Shown in pieces: positions 31,946 through 41,355 of a DNA stretch of 64,000 bases. This DNA is from Hoeflea_A sp965228785. Lineage in GTDB: Bacteria; Pseudomonadota; Alphaproteobacteria; Rhizobiales; Rhizobiaceae. The stretch is taken from the NCBI GenBank assembly GCA_965228785.1, contig CBDDIF010000001.1, positions 186,001 through 250,000 of the forward strand, read 5' to 3'. A program made the translations under genes and the position numbers. Position 1 is the stretch's first letter, and each line of letters begins with the position of its first letter. The notes under the pieces were generated by a model that saw nothing but the letters and a program-made list of their open reading frames with translations, did not search any database and was not told the origin of the DNA.

Positions 31946-33448
31946 ATGACCGTAGATGTCCAAACGCAAGGTTTGACGAAGGTCTACGGCAATGTCGTCG
32001 CGCTGGACGCCTTCAGCCATGTGTTCGCAAAATCGCGTATTCACGCCCTGATGGGAAAGAACGGATCGGGAAAGTCGACCCTGGTCAAAATACTGGCCGG
32101 AGTGACCCCACAGACATCCGGCGACATGGCCTTGGCGGGCAAGATGGTTACGTTTTCGTCGCCCGCCGATGCCCTCAACCAACGCGTCGTGACGGTTCAT
32201 CAGGAACTCAGCCTTGTTCCTGAGCTAACGGTGGCCGAAAACATCTTTCTCGGACGGCTTCCCAAACAGAGAACTTTCGGCGTGCCGCGGATCGACTGGT
32301 CAGCCGCGCATCGCCGCACAACAGAACTGTTGCAGGATATGGGGCTCGACATCGCACCGACGGCGGTCGTCAGCAAACTGAGCGTCGGTCAACAACAAAC
32401 AATCGAAATTGCCAAGGCGATGAGCTTCAATCCCGCACTATTGTTGTTGGATGAACCGACCAGTGCATTGGCGACCAAAGAAGTCGAGATGTTGTTCACC
32501 TTGCTGCGCCGCCTGAGGGAACAGGGTGTGACGATGATATATATCTCGCACCGCATGTCGGAACTCGCGGAAATCGCCGACACCTGTACCGTTTTACGGG
32601 ATGGACATCATGTCGGCTCGGTTGAAATGTCGGACGTTTCGAATGCCGACATCGTTGACATGATGTTCGGCGACGTGGCCCATGATCGCCCGTCAGGGCG
32701 CCAGAGCCATGTCGACAAGGGCCATCCTATCCTCGAAGTGAAGAACCTGTCTCGCGAACAGGCGTTCGAGGATATCAACTTCACGCTTTACCAGGGAGAA
32801 ATCCTTGGATTTGCTGGTCTTTTGGGGGCAGGGCGCACGGAAGTCCTTCGATCCATTTTCGGGGCCGATCCGTTTGACAGCGGCGAGATCGTCGTAGAAG
32901 GCAAACGTATCGAAAGACCCGATCCCCGTGCCATGTCCGGGATCGGATTGGGTTACACACCCGAGAACCGCAAGGAAGTCGGCTTGGTTCAAGCCCATTC
33001 GATCCATGCCAACCTTTCAATGGCGAGCCTACGCAAGAACGCAACCAACGGCATTGTCACCGATACCGCCGAACGACCCGGCGTGAGAAAGCAGATCGAC
33101 CAGTTGCAAATCAAAATCGATCGCGCATCCGATCCGGTCAGCAGCCTGTCGGGCGGTAACCAGCAGAAGGTGGTGATTGGCAATTGGCTCAATACGGAAC
33201 CCAAGATCATGTTCTTTGACGAACCCAGCCGAGGCGTTGACGTCCATGCCAAACAACAGATCTTCCAGATCATCTGGGAGCAGGCCGAAAAGGGAGTGTC
33301 GTCCATCTTCGTCTCGACCGAGCTCGAGGAACTGCTTGAGGTCTGTGACCGGATCCTGGTGATGAAGGAAGGTCGCATGCTGGGCGAACTGGACCCCGCG
33401 AAAACCACGCTCTCGCAACTATACGCAGCCTGCATGGAGGGACTCTGA
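31946..33448 (+). CDS. Ribose-type sugar ABC transporter double ATPase (RbsA/MglA-like)
   Basis: 500 residues with two nucleotide-binding domains. The first has Walker A GKNGSGKST (38-46) and LSVGQQQTIEIAKAM. The second has the reduced P-loop GLLGAGRTEV typical of the RbsA family, IGLGYTPENRKEVGL and SLSGGNQQKVVIGNWL. Length matches RbsA/MglA. The stop shares one base with the permease start at 33448. It powers the importer fed by the binding protein upstream. Confidence 0.94.
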   Translation: MTVDVQTQGLTKVYGNVVALDAFSHVFAKSRIHALMGKNGSGKSTLVKILAGVTPQTSGDMALAGKMVTFSSPADALNQRVVTVHQELSLVPELTVAENIFLGRLPKQRTFGVPRIDWSAAHRRTTELLQDMGLDIAPTAVVSKLSVGQQQTIEIAKAMSFNPALLLLDEPTSALATKEVEMLFTLLRRLREQGVTMIYISHRMSELAEIADTCTVLRDGHHVGSVEMSDVSNADIVDMMFGDVAHDRPSGRQSHVDKGHPILEVKNLSREQAFEDINFTLYQGEILGFAGLLGAGRTEVLRSIFGADPFDSGEIVVEGKRIERPDPRAMSGIGLGYTPENRKEVGLVQAHSIHANLSMASLRKNATNGIVTDTAERPGVRKQIDQLQIKIDRASDPVSSLSGGNQQKVVIGNWLNTEPKIMFFDEPSRGVDVHAKQQIFQIIWEQAEKGVSSIFVSTELEELLEVCDRILVMKEGRMLGELDPAKTTLSQLYAACMEGL

Positions 33449-34407
33449 TGGCTATGGGTCAGGTGTTCCGGCGGTACCCGATGGAGATCATCCTGATCGC
33501 CATGTATGTCTATCTCGTTTTCGCCGCGCCCGGTTTTGCAACGGTGGACAACCAGCTCAATGTCCTGCGCAATATAACCATGCAGGGCATCATTGCGTTC
33601 GGGATGACGATGATCATCATCTCGGGCGAGATTGACCTGTCCATCGGGTCGGGTGTTGCTTTTTCCGGCTGCGTCACAGCCTGGGTGACTCGCGCCTTGA
33701 GCGACATCACCGGTCCTTACACCGCGATCGCCATCGGCGCGCTGTCGGCCATGGTTTTGTTGTTTTTGGTCGGGGTCTTTACCGGCAAGCTGCGTCAGCA
33801 CTTCAACATGCCGACCTTCATAACCACGCTTGGGCTTTTGACGGTTCTTTCAGGTGCGGCCAATCTGATCACCGGCGGCTTCCCGATTACCAGCTTCCCA
33901 TATCAGTTCAATTTCCTTGGATCCGGCTTCCTGTTTGGAATTCCCTTCCCGGTCTATATTTTTGTTGCAGTGTTTGGTCTGGTCTACTTTCTGATGAACT
34001 ATACCAGCTTCGGCCGAGCCGTGTATGCCGTTGGGGGCAATCTGGAGGCCGCGCGCCTTTCGGGCATCGATGTCTGGAAAACCAAGACGCTTGCGCTTGG
34101 ACTTACGGGGATCTTCACCGCCATCGCCGGTGTGCTTATCGCCAGTCAGATCCTGTCGGGCAGCGCTTCGGCTGCGCGGGGTTGGGAGCTTGATGTAATC
34201 AGTGCCGTTATCATCGGAGGCACCAGTCTGTTTGGTGGCAAAGGAACCATCCGCGGCACACTGATCGGTGTTCTTTTTCTCGGCGTGATTGTCAACGGCA
34301 TGACACTGCTGAACGTCAGCGAATACTGGCAGTACGTGGTGCGCGGAGCACTGATCATCGGCGCGGTCCTGATGAACCATGCGATGGAGCAGCGGGCAAA
34401 GGCATGA
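33448..34407 (+). CDS. Ribose-type sugar ABC transporter permease (RbsC-like)
   Basis: 319 residues, eight to ten helices. NITMQGIIAFGMTMIIISGE and IDLSIGSGVAFSG (about 60-73) and the loop VGGNLEAARLSGIDVWKTKT (about 195-214) that contacts the ATPase are diagnostic of the RbsC/BPD_transp_2 family. The window shows no second permease gene, so it probably works as a homodimer. The lactonase gene follows after 25 bp. Confidence 0.94.
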   Translation: MAMGQVFRRYPMEIILIAMYVYLVFAAPGFATVDNQLNVLRNITMQGIIAFGMTMIIISGEIDLSIGSGVAFSGCVTAWVTRALSDITGPYTAIAIGALSAMVLLFLVGVFTGKLRQHFNMPTFITTLGLLTVLSGAANLITGGFPITSFPYQFNFLGSGFLFGIPFPVYIFVAVFGLVYFLMNYTSFGRAVYAVGGNLEAARLSGIDVWKTKTLALGLTGIFTAIAGVLIASQILSGSASAARGWELDVISAVIIGGTSLFGGKGTIRGTLIGVLFLGVIVNGMTLLNVSEYWQYVVRGALIIGAVLMNHAMEQRAKA

Positions 34408-34432
34408 GCCAAACGACCAGGGGAGATATGTG

Positions 34433-35326
34433 ATGTCCGAAGTCACATGTGTTGCGCCAGTCGGCGACATTTGCGGCGAGGCCGCGACCTTTTCGGCGGA
34501 TGAAAACTGCATCTATTGGGTCGATATCAACCGTTTCCTGGTCCACAGGATGGACCTTGCAACAACGACAGTGAGGTCGCTGCTGTTTGATGAACCCGTC
34601 GTTGCCCTTTCGCTGACAGACCAGCCGGGGCGCCTGTTGGTTTCGCTGGCATCCAAACTGATTTTCCTCGATCCGGCGACCGATTGCCGCGAGGATCTCG
34701 GAATTACCTTGCCGGATGCGCCGGTAGCGCGCTTCAACGATGGCCGCACCGATCCTAGGGGCAATTTCTGGGTCGGCAGCATGGGCAACAATGTCGGACC
34801 GAATGGAGAAGAGCTGGACGTAGCCAGTGGACTGGGCAAGCTTTACCGCTACAAGTTCGGAGGTGAACTGGAGGAGTTCGAGTCCGGGATCGACATATCC
34901 AATACGCTTTGCTGGGCACCTGATGACAGGACGTTCTATTTCGGTGACACGCTGAAGAACGAGTTGCGTGCCTACCCTTATGATCCTGAATCAGGGGATA
35001 TCGGGCCTGGCCAAGCCTTCTTTGCCGGTTTCGACCGTGGTTTACCGGATGGCTCCGCCATGGACGCGGAAGGTTTCATTTGGAATTGCCGTTTCTCCGG
35101 CGGCTGTATCGTGCGGATTGCGCCGGACGGTTCCGTTGATCGCGTGATCGACATGCCGGTCAAGAACATCACCACATGCTGTTTTGGAGGCGCGGATCTC
35201 TCGACTTTGTACATTACGACCGCCTCTGCGCAAAAAGATGAAAGCGATCGTCTTGCAGGTTCCCTTTTTGCCATCGAAACCGCCACCAAAGGCCTGCCAG
35301 AAAACCGTTTCAGGACAAAACGATGA
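34433..35326 (+). CDS. SMP-30/gluconolactonase-family sugar lactonase
   Basis: 297 residues from ATG 34433 (GGGAG lies about 10 bp upstream). A six-bladed propeller with the family metal ligands: Glu in the DICGEAATFSADENCIYWVD block (about residue 14), Asn in ARFNDGRTDPRGNFWVGSM (about 101), Asn in ISNTLCWAPDD and Asp in LPDGSAMDAEGFIW. It opens sugar lactones to aldonic acids, a fitting step before the dehydratases of this locus. The stop overlaps the RraA-like gene (ATGA). Confidence 0.9.
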   Translation: MSEVTCVAPVGDICGEAATFSADENCIYWVDINRFLVHRMDLATTTVRSLLFDEPVVALSLTDQPGRLLVSLASKLIFLDPATDCREDLGITLPDAPVARFNDGRTDPRGNFWVGSMGNNVGPNGEELDVASGLGKLYRYKFGGELEEFESGIDISNTLCWAPDDRTFYFGDTLKNELRAYPYDPESGDIGPGQAFFAGFDRGLPDGSAMDAEGFIWNCRFSGGCIVRIAPDGSVDRVIDMPVKNITTCCFGGADLSTLYITTASAQKDESDRLAGSLFAIETATKGLPENRFRTKR

Positions 35327-35985
35327 GCATGCAAAATCTTACAGGGCGGTTGGAGAATTGCTACTCCGGCGCAATCTATGACGTTATGCGCGCAAAAGGG
35401 CGACCAAATTGCGTGCTTCCAAACGACATAGTCGGACTGGATGCCGAAACCCGCTGCTGCGGTCCGGTCTTCACCTTGCGCGGAGTGGCTTTTGACGCCG
35501 AGCGCGAAAATGAGAACACCGACTACCTGTTGCCCTGGGTTCAATTCTTGTCCGACGCGCCGCCTGATCACGTCGTGATTTGCCAACCCAATTCACACTC
35601 GCTCGCATTGATGGGCGAACTGTCCGCCGAAACGCTCAAGCATCGGGGCGTCCGCGGCTATATCGTTGACGGCGGCAGTCGCGATAACAGCTTTATTCGG
35701 AAGATAGGATTTCCTGTGTTCTGCAAGTTCAGAACCCCTCGCGACATTGTCGCCAAGTGGGTTCCTGATGCAACCGGAGAGCCGATTTCGATTGGCGATG
35801 TGTTGATCTGGACCGGCGACTATGTGCTGGCCGATTTCGACGGTGTCGTCGTCATCCCCGCTGAAATTGTTGAAGAAGTGGTGGCGGAGGTCGAGAACAC
35901 CATCGCCACCGAAGACAAGGTTCGTGCCGCGATTTTGTCCGGAATAGACCCCGTCGAGGCCTACCGGATGTATGGCAAATTCTAA
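35323..35985 (+). CDS. RraA-like protein (class II pyruvate aldolase / HMG aldolase family candidate)
   Basis: 220 residues. The RraA/HMG-aldolase motif GELSAETLKHRGVRGYIVDG followed by GSRDNSF (about 103-130) includes the Arg-Asp pair that binds metal and pyruvate in aldolase members. FCKFRTPRDIV and IGDVLIWTGDYVLADFDGVV also fit. Many RraA-like proteins in sugar-acid loci act as 2-keto acid aldolases or decarboxylases and not as RNase E regulators. Here it overlaps the lactonase and mutarotase-like genes (4 bp and 14 bp), so it probably cleaves or processes the dehydrated keto acid. Confidence 0.87.
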   Translation: MSMQNLTGRLENCYSGAIYDVMRAKGRPNCVLPNDIVGLDAETRCCGPVFTLRGVAFDAERENENTDYLLPWVQFLSDAPPDHVVICQPNSHSLALMGELSAETLKHRGVRGYIVDGGSRDNSFIRKIGFPVFCKFRTPRDIVAKWVPDATGEPISIGDVLIWTGDYVLADFDGVVVIPAEIVEEVVAEVENTIATEDKVRAAILSGIDPVEAYRMYGKF

Positions 35986-37003
35986 AGAACACAGCCCCCG
36001 GACTTGGGCATTTGAGTGGGATAGGGGATACGGTGAAGTCGATGCTCTGGGCGGTATGCTTGGGCCCGTCACATTCCGCCTGAAAAACGATCGAGAATTT
36101 CAGCCGTTCGCCATTGCGCCATGGGCCGATGAAACTGGAAGCGCGGATGGTCTTCCAGGTATTTTGCAACGTCTGCGGGGAGAGTGGCCCTGCGTTCCAT
36201 TTGGAATGCCTGAGCCGCCTGCCGGACTGCCAAGGGAATGGCAGGCCGTCGACGACAGGGACTGGGGTTTTCATCTCGTTCCCCACGGCGTGTCGTCGAA
36301 TGATGAATGGAATCTGTGTGAACACCTTGGCACCGGCGTCTTGATCGAATTTGTCTATCCCGTCACCCATCCGGTTGAACGGATTGTGCGCAAGGTCGAA
36401 GGCCGTGAAGGCGAGGCGGCCATTGACTTGGAGCTCGAAATCCACATGCGGCGCGATGAAAATCTGCCGGTCGGCCTGCATCCTGTGTTCACTCTTCCTG
36501 GGAGATCCGGCGCTGTTGAGCTGCACCTCGCAGCAAAGTCAGCAACCGCCTATCCGGTGGAAACAGAACCCGGGGTTTCGCGCCTTTTGCCGGAAGCGAC
36601 TTCCACCGATTTGACAAAAATGCCCGGAGTTCGGGGGGTCTCCATCGACATCACCAATCTTCCGCTGGCGGGCCAGACGGAAGAGCTTGTTCAGGTGGCC
36701 GTGGATACGGGGAAGGCTCGGCTGATTTACCGTGAAGTTGGATTTTCCGTCGAACTTCTGTGGAATGCAGCGCAATTTCCATTCTGCCTGCTCTGGATAT
36801 CAAATGGCGGTCGCTCGGCGTCCCCATGGAACAATCGCCACTACGGATTGGGGATAGAGCCGGTGGCGTCCCTGTTTGATCTGGGAATCGGGCCAAGCCG
36901 GTCCGAACGCCATCCATTGACTTCCCTTGGCCACACAACACTTGGGCTTAGGAGGTCATCACCGTTCAAAACAGTGTACTCGATCTCAGTTGAAGCGGCT
37001 TAA
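35972..37003 (+). CDS. Aldose 1-epimerase-like (galactose mutarotase fold) protein
   Basis: 343 residues with the mutarotase-like beta-sandwich pattern: the opening GYGEVDALGGMLGPVTFRLK, HLVPHGVSSNDEWNL, LPVGLHPVFTLPGRSGAVEL with a candidate catalytic His, and HYGLGIEPVASLFDLG with a candidate catalytic Glu near the C-terminus. It is a divergent member; the substrate is presumed to be the sugar of this locus. The start overlaps the RraA-like gene by 14 bp and the stop lies 19 bp from a convergent flavoprotein gene. Confidence 0.75.
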   Translation: MANSKEHSPRTWAFEWDRGYGEVDALGGMLGPVTFRLKNDREFQPFAIAPWADETGSADGLPGILQRLRGEWPCVPFGMPEPPAGLPREWQAVDDRDWGFHLVPHGVSSNDEWNLCEHLGTGVLIEFVYPVTHPVERIVRKVEGREGEAAIDLELEIHMRRDENLPVGLHPVFTLPGRSGAVELHLAAKSATAYPVETEPGVSRLLPEATSTDLTKMPGVRGVSIDITNLPLAGQTEELVQVAVDTGKARLIYREVGFSVELLWNAAQFPFCLLWISNGGRSASPWNNRHYGLGIEPVASLFDLGIGPSRSERHPLTSLGHTTLGLRRSSPFKTVYSISVEAA

Positions 37004-37022
37004 CCGTAGGCCTTGTTTGAGC

Positions 37023-39428
37023 TCAAGTCCGACCGGGCCGCATCCGCTCGCCTGAAGGGTCGAAAAGGGGCGCATAGCTCACCTGAGCCCGAAAAAGCTC
37101 GCGGGCGATGTCGACTTCAACGATAGAACCGTCAGGCAGCTTGGTCCTGGAGTGAGCCAGGGCGATCGGTTTGCCGATCCGGTAGCCGAAGTCGCAGGAG
37201 CTCGTCTGGCCGACGACTTCGCCTTCGATATAGATCGGTTCGTGCCCAAGCGGCACGGCAGCCTCATCTTCAAAACACAGGCTGACGGTTTGGCGTGTGG
37301 CGCCGTGCCGTTTGCGGTCCTGCATCGCTTCGAAACCGGTGAAGCCGCCTTTCTTTCGGGTGGCGAAGTCCAGGCCGGCCTCGATCGGTGAAACATCGCC
37401 GTCCAGTTCGTGGCCCATGGCGCAGAAGCCCTTTTCGATGCGCATGGAGGTCTGGGCATAGAGACCCGCCGGTCGCGCACCGGCCGCGATCATGGCGTCG
37501 TAGATCGGCTTGGCATTGTCCCAGAGGCAGGTGATTTCCCAGCCGGCTTCGCCGACATAGGACATGCGGGCAGCCCGTATGTGCTTTTCGGCCAGGTGGG
37601 CGGGGCCGACCTTGAAATAGCCGAGATCGTTGAGCTCGCCGGCACCGCATCGGGTTGCGATATCGGCGGCCTTCGGGCCCATCAGGGCGAGCGTTGCATA
37701 TTTTGTCGTGCTGTCTTCCAGGTGCACGTCAAAGCCACCTATTGCGGCCGCGCGGTTGAGCCAGGCGAAATCTCGCTTGATGGCGGCCGTGCCAACAAAC
37801 AGGCGGTAGTGATCGTCCGACAGGCGTTGTGCCGTCAAGTCGCTTTCAAACGTGCCCCGATCGTTGAGCATGGACGTGTAGATGACCGACCCTGACGCCC
37901 GGTCCATGTGCCCTGCGCAAACCTGCAAGAGGAACCTTTCGGCGTCCGGTCCGGTGACCTCGATCTTGCCGAAACTGGAGGCATCGAAGATCGCTGCCTC
38001 TTCATGCGCCGCCATCACCTCCGCGCGGACATTTTCAAACCAGTCGGGGCGCCCGAAGCGCAACGTTGGCTCCTGTTGCTTGCCAAAGTAGAGAGGCCGT
38101 TCCCAACCGAAGAATTGCCCCATGTGGGCACCGACCTGCCGGTAGTCGCGATCCTGCGGCAAGAGGGTCAGATCACGGGCGGTCTTCAGCTGCTTGCCCG
38201 GATAAGCGATGTCGTAATGGGTGCCGAGAATCTCCGGCGCCCGCGCCATCAGGTGATCGATATTGTTGAAGATGGGGGCGAACCGTTTGGCGTCGGCCTC
38301 GCCCAGGTCATACGCCGTGTGCCCATGAACAATGCAATGGGCGAGGTTCATGCCGCCGCCGCCGCCGGAGGCAAGACCAACGGAGTTCATGCCGCAGCCC
38401 AGAAACAATCCCCGGGTTTCCGCAGTCTCACCCAGCATGAACGTTCCGTCGGGAGTGAAGCTCTCCGGTCCGTTGAGCAGCATCTTGACCTCGGCCGTCT
38501 CAAGCGGCGGAAGGCGATGCAGGGCAAGCTCCATCATCGGCTCGAAGTGATCCCAGTCTTCCGGCAGCAGGCCGAACTCGAAGCTTTCGTTGAGAATGCC
38601 CGGTGCAATGGGTTTGCCCATGGGCTCGAAACACCCCACCAGCAGGCCACCGGAATCGTCGCGAATGTAGAGGTGGCTGTCATGGTCCGACAGGGTCGGC
38701 GTGTTGCCGACAATGCCGTCAACGGGTTTGGTCAGCAGATAAAAATGCTCGCAGGCGAGAGCCGGAACGTCCGCTCCGGCCATGCTCCCAAGTTCCCGCG
38801 ACCAGAGGCCTGCGCACAGGGCGACGGCGTCACAGGAGATGAACCCGTTAGTGGTTTCAACGCCTTTCACCCTGCCGTTTTCAGTCAACACGCCCGTTAG
38901 GCCGGTGTTTTCGAAGATTTTTGCTCCCAAATTTTTCGCCGCCTTAACCAGTGCCGCACAAACATCTGAGGGAGAAACACGGCCGTCATCCGGCGACCAG
39001 ACCGCCCCCAGAACGTCATCGGCATTCATCAGTGGCCAGCGCTCCTTGGCCTCGCCGGCGCTGATCGACGTCGCGTCGATCCCATAGGCATGGGCGAGTG
39101 CTTCCTGGCGTTTGACGTGGGTGAGGCGGTCGGGATTGGTAGCAATGGAAAGCGATCCTTTCTGGATCCAGCCAACCGATTGCCCGGTTTCCCGCTCCAG
39201 CCTGGAATAGAGATCGACCGAATATTGGATCATTCGTGTCAGGTTGCGCGAATGGCGCAGTGCCCGAACCTGGGCGGCCGAGTGCCAGGTCGTGCCCGAG
39301 GTGAGCTTGTTGCGCTCCAGCAAAACCGCATCCCCGACGCCCATCTGGGCCAGATGGTAGAGGGTGGAGCACCCCATGATTCCGCCACCGATGACGACAA
39401 CGGATGCATGGGCGGGCAGGGTTTTCAT
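37023..39428 (-). CDS. FAD-dependent dimethylglycine/sarcosine dehydrogenase-like protein
   Basis: 801 residues from ATG 39426-39428. The N-terminal DAO domain has the dinucleotide fold VVVIGGGIMGCSTLYHLAQ (10-28) and TSGTTWHSAAQ with the His (about 49) that carries covalent FAD in relatives. The middle part (FAO_M-like) is followed by a C-terminal GcvT folate-binding domain (EVTGPDAERFLLQVCAGHMD and ADIATRCGAGELNDLGYF onward). The architecture matches dimethylglycine or sarcosine dehydrogenases, which demethylate N-methyl amino acids and pass one-carbon units to folate. It is divergent from a polar amino acid ABC importer that probably brings in the substrate. Confidence 0.88.
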   Translation of the reverse strand: MKTLPAHASVVVIGGGIMGCSTLYHLAQMGVGDAVLLERNKLTSGTTWHSAAQVRALRHSRNLTRMIQYSVDLYSRLERETGQSVGWIQKGSLSIATNPDRLTHVKRQEALAHAYGIDATSISAGEAKERWPLMNADDVLGAVWSPDDGRVSPSDVCAALVKAAKNLGAKIFENTGLTGVLTENGRVKGVETTNGFISCDAVALCAGLWSRELGSMAGADVPALACEHFYLLTKPVDGIVGNTPTLSDHDSHLYIRDDSGGLLVGCFEPMGKPIAPGILNESFEFGLLPEDWDHFEPMMELALHRLPPLETAEVKMLLNGPESFTPDGTFMLGETAETRGLFLGCGMNSVGLASGGGGGMNLAHCIVHGHTAYDLGEADAKRFAPIFNNIDHLMARAPEILGTHYDIAYPGKQLKTARDLTLLPQDRDYRQVGAHMGQFFGWERPLYFGKQQEPTLRFGRPDWFENVRAEVMAAHEEAAIFDASSFGKIEVTGPDAERFLLQVCAGHMDRASGSVIYTSMLNDRGTFESDLTAQRLSDDHYRLFVGTAAIKRDFAWLNRAAAIGGFDVHLEDSTTKYATLALMGPKAADIATRCGAGELNDLGYFKVGPAHLAEKHIRAARMSYVGEAGWEITCLWDNAKPIYDAMIAAGARPAGLYAQTSMRIEKGFCAMGHELDGDVSPIEAGLDFATRKKGGFTGFEAMQDRKRHGATRQTVSLCFEDEAAVPLGHEPIYIEGEVVGQTSSCDFGYRIGKPIALAHSRTKLPDGSIVEVDIARELFRAQVSYAPLFDPSGERMRPGRT

Positions 39429-39687
39429 GGCCGTCGTTCCTTTAGTATCTGTTCGAGGGCCAGTTTTCGATGGCAACCCATCGGCACCGGTTCATGTGCC
39501 AGATCCATCAATCAACCAACCTTCCCACAAAGTCGTGTTGACTCCGCCCGCGATTACCGGCGGAATGGTGATGCGCAGTCTGGACGAAGAAGCCAGAGAG
39601 CGCAGCAAGAATATGGGAAAGACCAGCTGCTGGGTTTGGGCCTACTTCAACCGGACTCGGCTGGGAACAAAAAAACAGGAGCAATCT

Positions 39688-40524
39688 ATGTTCAAAAGAA
39701 TTCTCAATACGACCGTAGCCTCGGCGGTCATTTTGGGTGTGACCGCCGCGTCGGCACAGGCGGCGTGCACCAATGATGTCTGGAAAAAAGTCATGGCTGC
39801 CGGCAAGGTCGTCGTCGGCGTGAAGGCTGACTACAAGCCTTGGGGTTACCGTGATCCAAGCGGTGCGATCGTCGGCATGGAGATCGATATTGCCCAGGCT
39901 GCGGCAGATGCCATGGGTGTGGAATTGGAAACGGTTGCAGTGCAGTCGTCGAACCGCATGCAGTTCCTCGAGCAAGGCAAGACGGACATGTTCATTGCGA
40001 CGATGTCCGACCGCGAGGACCGCCGCAAAATCGTCGGCATCACCTCGCCGCCCTATTACACGTCCGGCACCAACATCATGGCGCCGAAGGCCCTCGGCTT
40101 CAAAAGCTGGGAAGATCTGCGTGGCAAGCCCGTCTGCGGCAAGCAGGGCGCTTTCTATAACCAGGTGGTCACAGAGCGCTACGGCGTGAACGTTGTCGCC
40201 TTTACCGGCAATGCCGAAGCCAAACAGGCCTTGCGCGACAAGAAATGCGTGGCCTGGGTCTATGACGACTCCTCCATCGGCTCCGACCTTGCATCCGGCG
40301 AATATGACGAGTTCGAAATGCCGCTCAACTCCGAGGACGACAACCCCTGGGGTCTGGCCGTTCCATTGGCCGAGCGGAACTGCATTTTCGGTAACTTCAT
40401 GTCCGGCCTGGTCTACAACATGCACCAGGACGGCACCCTGATCGAGCTGGAAAAGAAGTGGGGCATTCAACCCACCAGCTATCTGGTCAAGCAGAAGGAC
40501 CAATACGCCGACTGGCTGAAGTAA
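39688..40524 (+). CDS. Polar amino acid-type ABC substrate-binding protein
   Basis: 278 residues from ATG 39688, preceded by AGGAG. Signal peptide MFKRILNTTVASAVILGVTA, cleavage after AQA. SBP_bac_3 features are VVVGVKADYKPWGYRDPSGA (about 41-60), GMEIDIAQAAADAMGVELET and DMFIATMSDREDRRKIVGIT; a disulfide pair is possible (Cys in KPVCGKQ and KKCVAW). First gene of a four-gene importer operon. The 259-bp upstream region shared with the divergent flavoprotein shows only small hairpins (for example 39543-39564) and no clear operator. Confidence 0.92.
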   Translation: MFKRILNTTVASAVILGVTAASAQAACTNDVWKKVMAAGKVVVGVKADYKPWGYRDPSGAIVGMEIDIAQAAADAMGVELETVAVQSSNRMQFLEQGKTDMFIATMSDREDRRKIVGITSPPYYTSGTNIMAPKALGFKSWEDLRGKPVCGKQGAFYNQVVTERYGVNVVAFTGNAEAKQALRDKKCVAWVYDDSSIGSDLASGEYDEFEMPLNSEDDNPWGLAVPLAERNCIFGNFMSGLVYNMHQDGTLIELEKKWGIQPTSYLVKQKDQYADWLK

Positions 40525-40544
40525 AGCTTTAGACAGCCTGAGAG

Positions 40545-40562
40545 CGGGGCGTTCGCGCCCCG
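40545..40562 (+). other. UUCG stem-loop between binding-protein and permease genes
   Basis: CGGGGCG (40545-40551) and CGCCCCG (40556-40562) form a 7-bp stem closed by a TTCG tetraloop, 20 bp after the stop codon. There is no T-run. It probably stabilises the abundant binding-protein transcript relative to the permease genes. Confidence 0.7.
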
Positions 40563-40592
40563 TTCGTTGCGGTGTATTGGGGAGATTGCTGA

Positions 40593-41351
40593 ATGCTCGA
40601 GGCATTCACGGAGTTGTTTCGGCAAATTGCCGAGGATCATGCACGCTGGAATTTCATCTTTTTCTACGATGAACGCCAATTCTGGCGCATCGTCGGCGGC
40701 ATCAAATATACGATCCTGCTATCCGTCGCCTGTGTGATCTTTTCGGTTATCATCGGGGTTGTCGGCGCCTGGCTGCAGGGCTCCAACAGCCGCATCCTGC
40801 GCAACGTCGTGCAGGGTTACATCCAGTTCTTCCGCAACACGCCGCCCTTCGTGCAATTGCTGTTTTTCTATTTTGCGCTGGGGCAGTTCACGCCGACCGT
40901 GCTTGGTGAGGATGGTTGGACGGAATATCCGATCATCTCCAATGTCGGTTGGGCGATCATCTCCCTGTCGTTCTTCGCCGGGGCCTTCAATGTCGAGATT
41001 TTTCGCGCCGGCATCGAAGCGGTTCCTGAATCCACCCAGGAAGCCGCAAGCTCGCTCGGCTTCACGCGACTGCAGACCTACACGGAAGTCGTGCTACCCT
41101 TGGCGTTCCGCGTGTCGCTGCCGGCACTCAACAACAACCTGGTCAATCTGGTGAAAACCACCACCCAGGCCGTCGGCATCGCCGTCCCGGAACTGCTTTA
41201 TGAAAGCGTAGGCATCTGGAACGACTTTCCCAGCGCGCAATATCCAACCATGCTGGTGCTGTTCATCACTTTCATACTGCTGGTTGGCGTGCTCGTTTAC
41301 GGCATGCACCGTTGGGAGCGCGCGTTGAAAATCCCGGGCTACGGGAGCTGA
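40593..41351 (+). CDS. Polar amino acid ABC permease (HisM/GlnP family)
   Basis: 252 residues, about five helices. FFRNTPPFVQLLFFYFALGQ (about 76-95) is the family signature. EAVPESTQEAASSLGFTRLQ (about 145-164) is the ATPase-contacting EAA loop. GGGGAG lies before ATG 40593. The next permease gene follows after 4 bp; the two should form a heterodimer. Confidence 0.93.
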   Translation: MLEAFTELFRQIAEDHARWNFIFFYDERQFWRIVGGIKYTILLSVACVIFSVIIGVVGAWLQGSNSRILRNVVQGYIQFFRNTPPFVQLLFFYFALGQFTPTVLGEDGWTEYPIISNVGWAIISLSFFAGAFNVEIFRAGIEAVPESTQEAASSLGFTRLQTYTEVVLPLAFRVSLPALNNNLVNLVKTTTQAVGIAVPELLYESVGIWNDFPSAQYPTMLVLFITFILLVGVLVYGMHRWERALKIPGYGS

Positions 41352-41355
41352 CACC

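Noticed and set aside
39364..39687. In-frame upstream extension of the amino acid binding protein
   Set aside because: It would place over 100 residues before a clear signal peptide and overlaps the start of the divergent flavoprotein gene; ATG 39688 has an AGGAG site.
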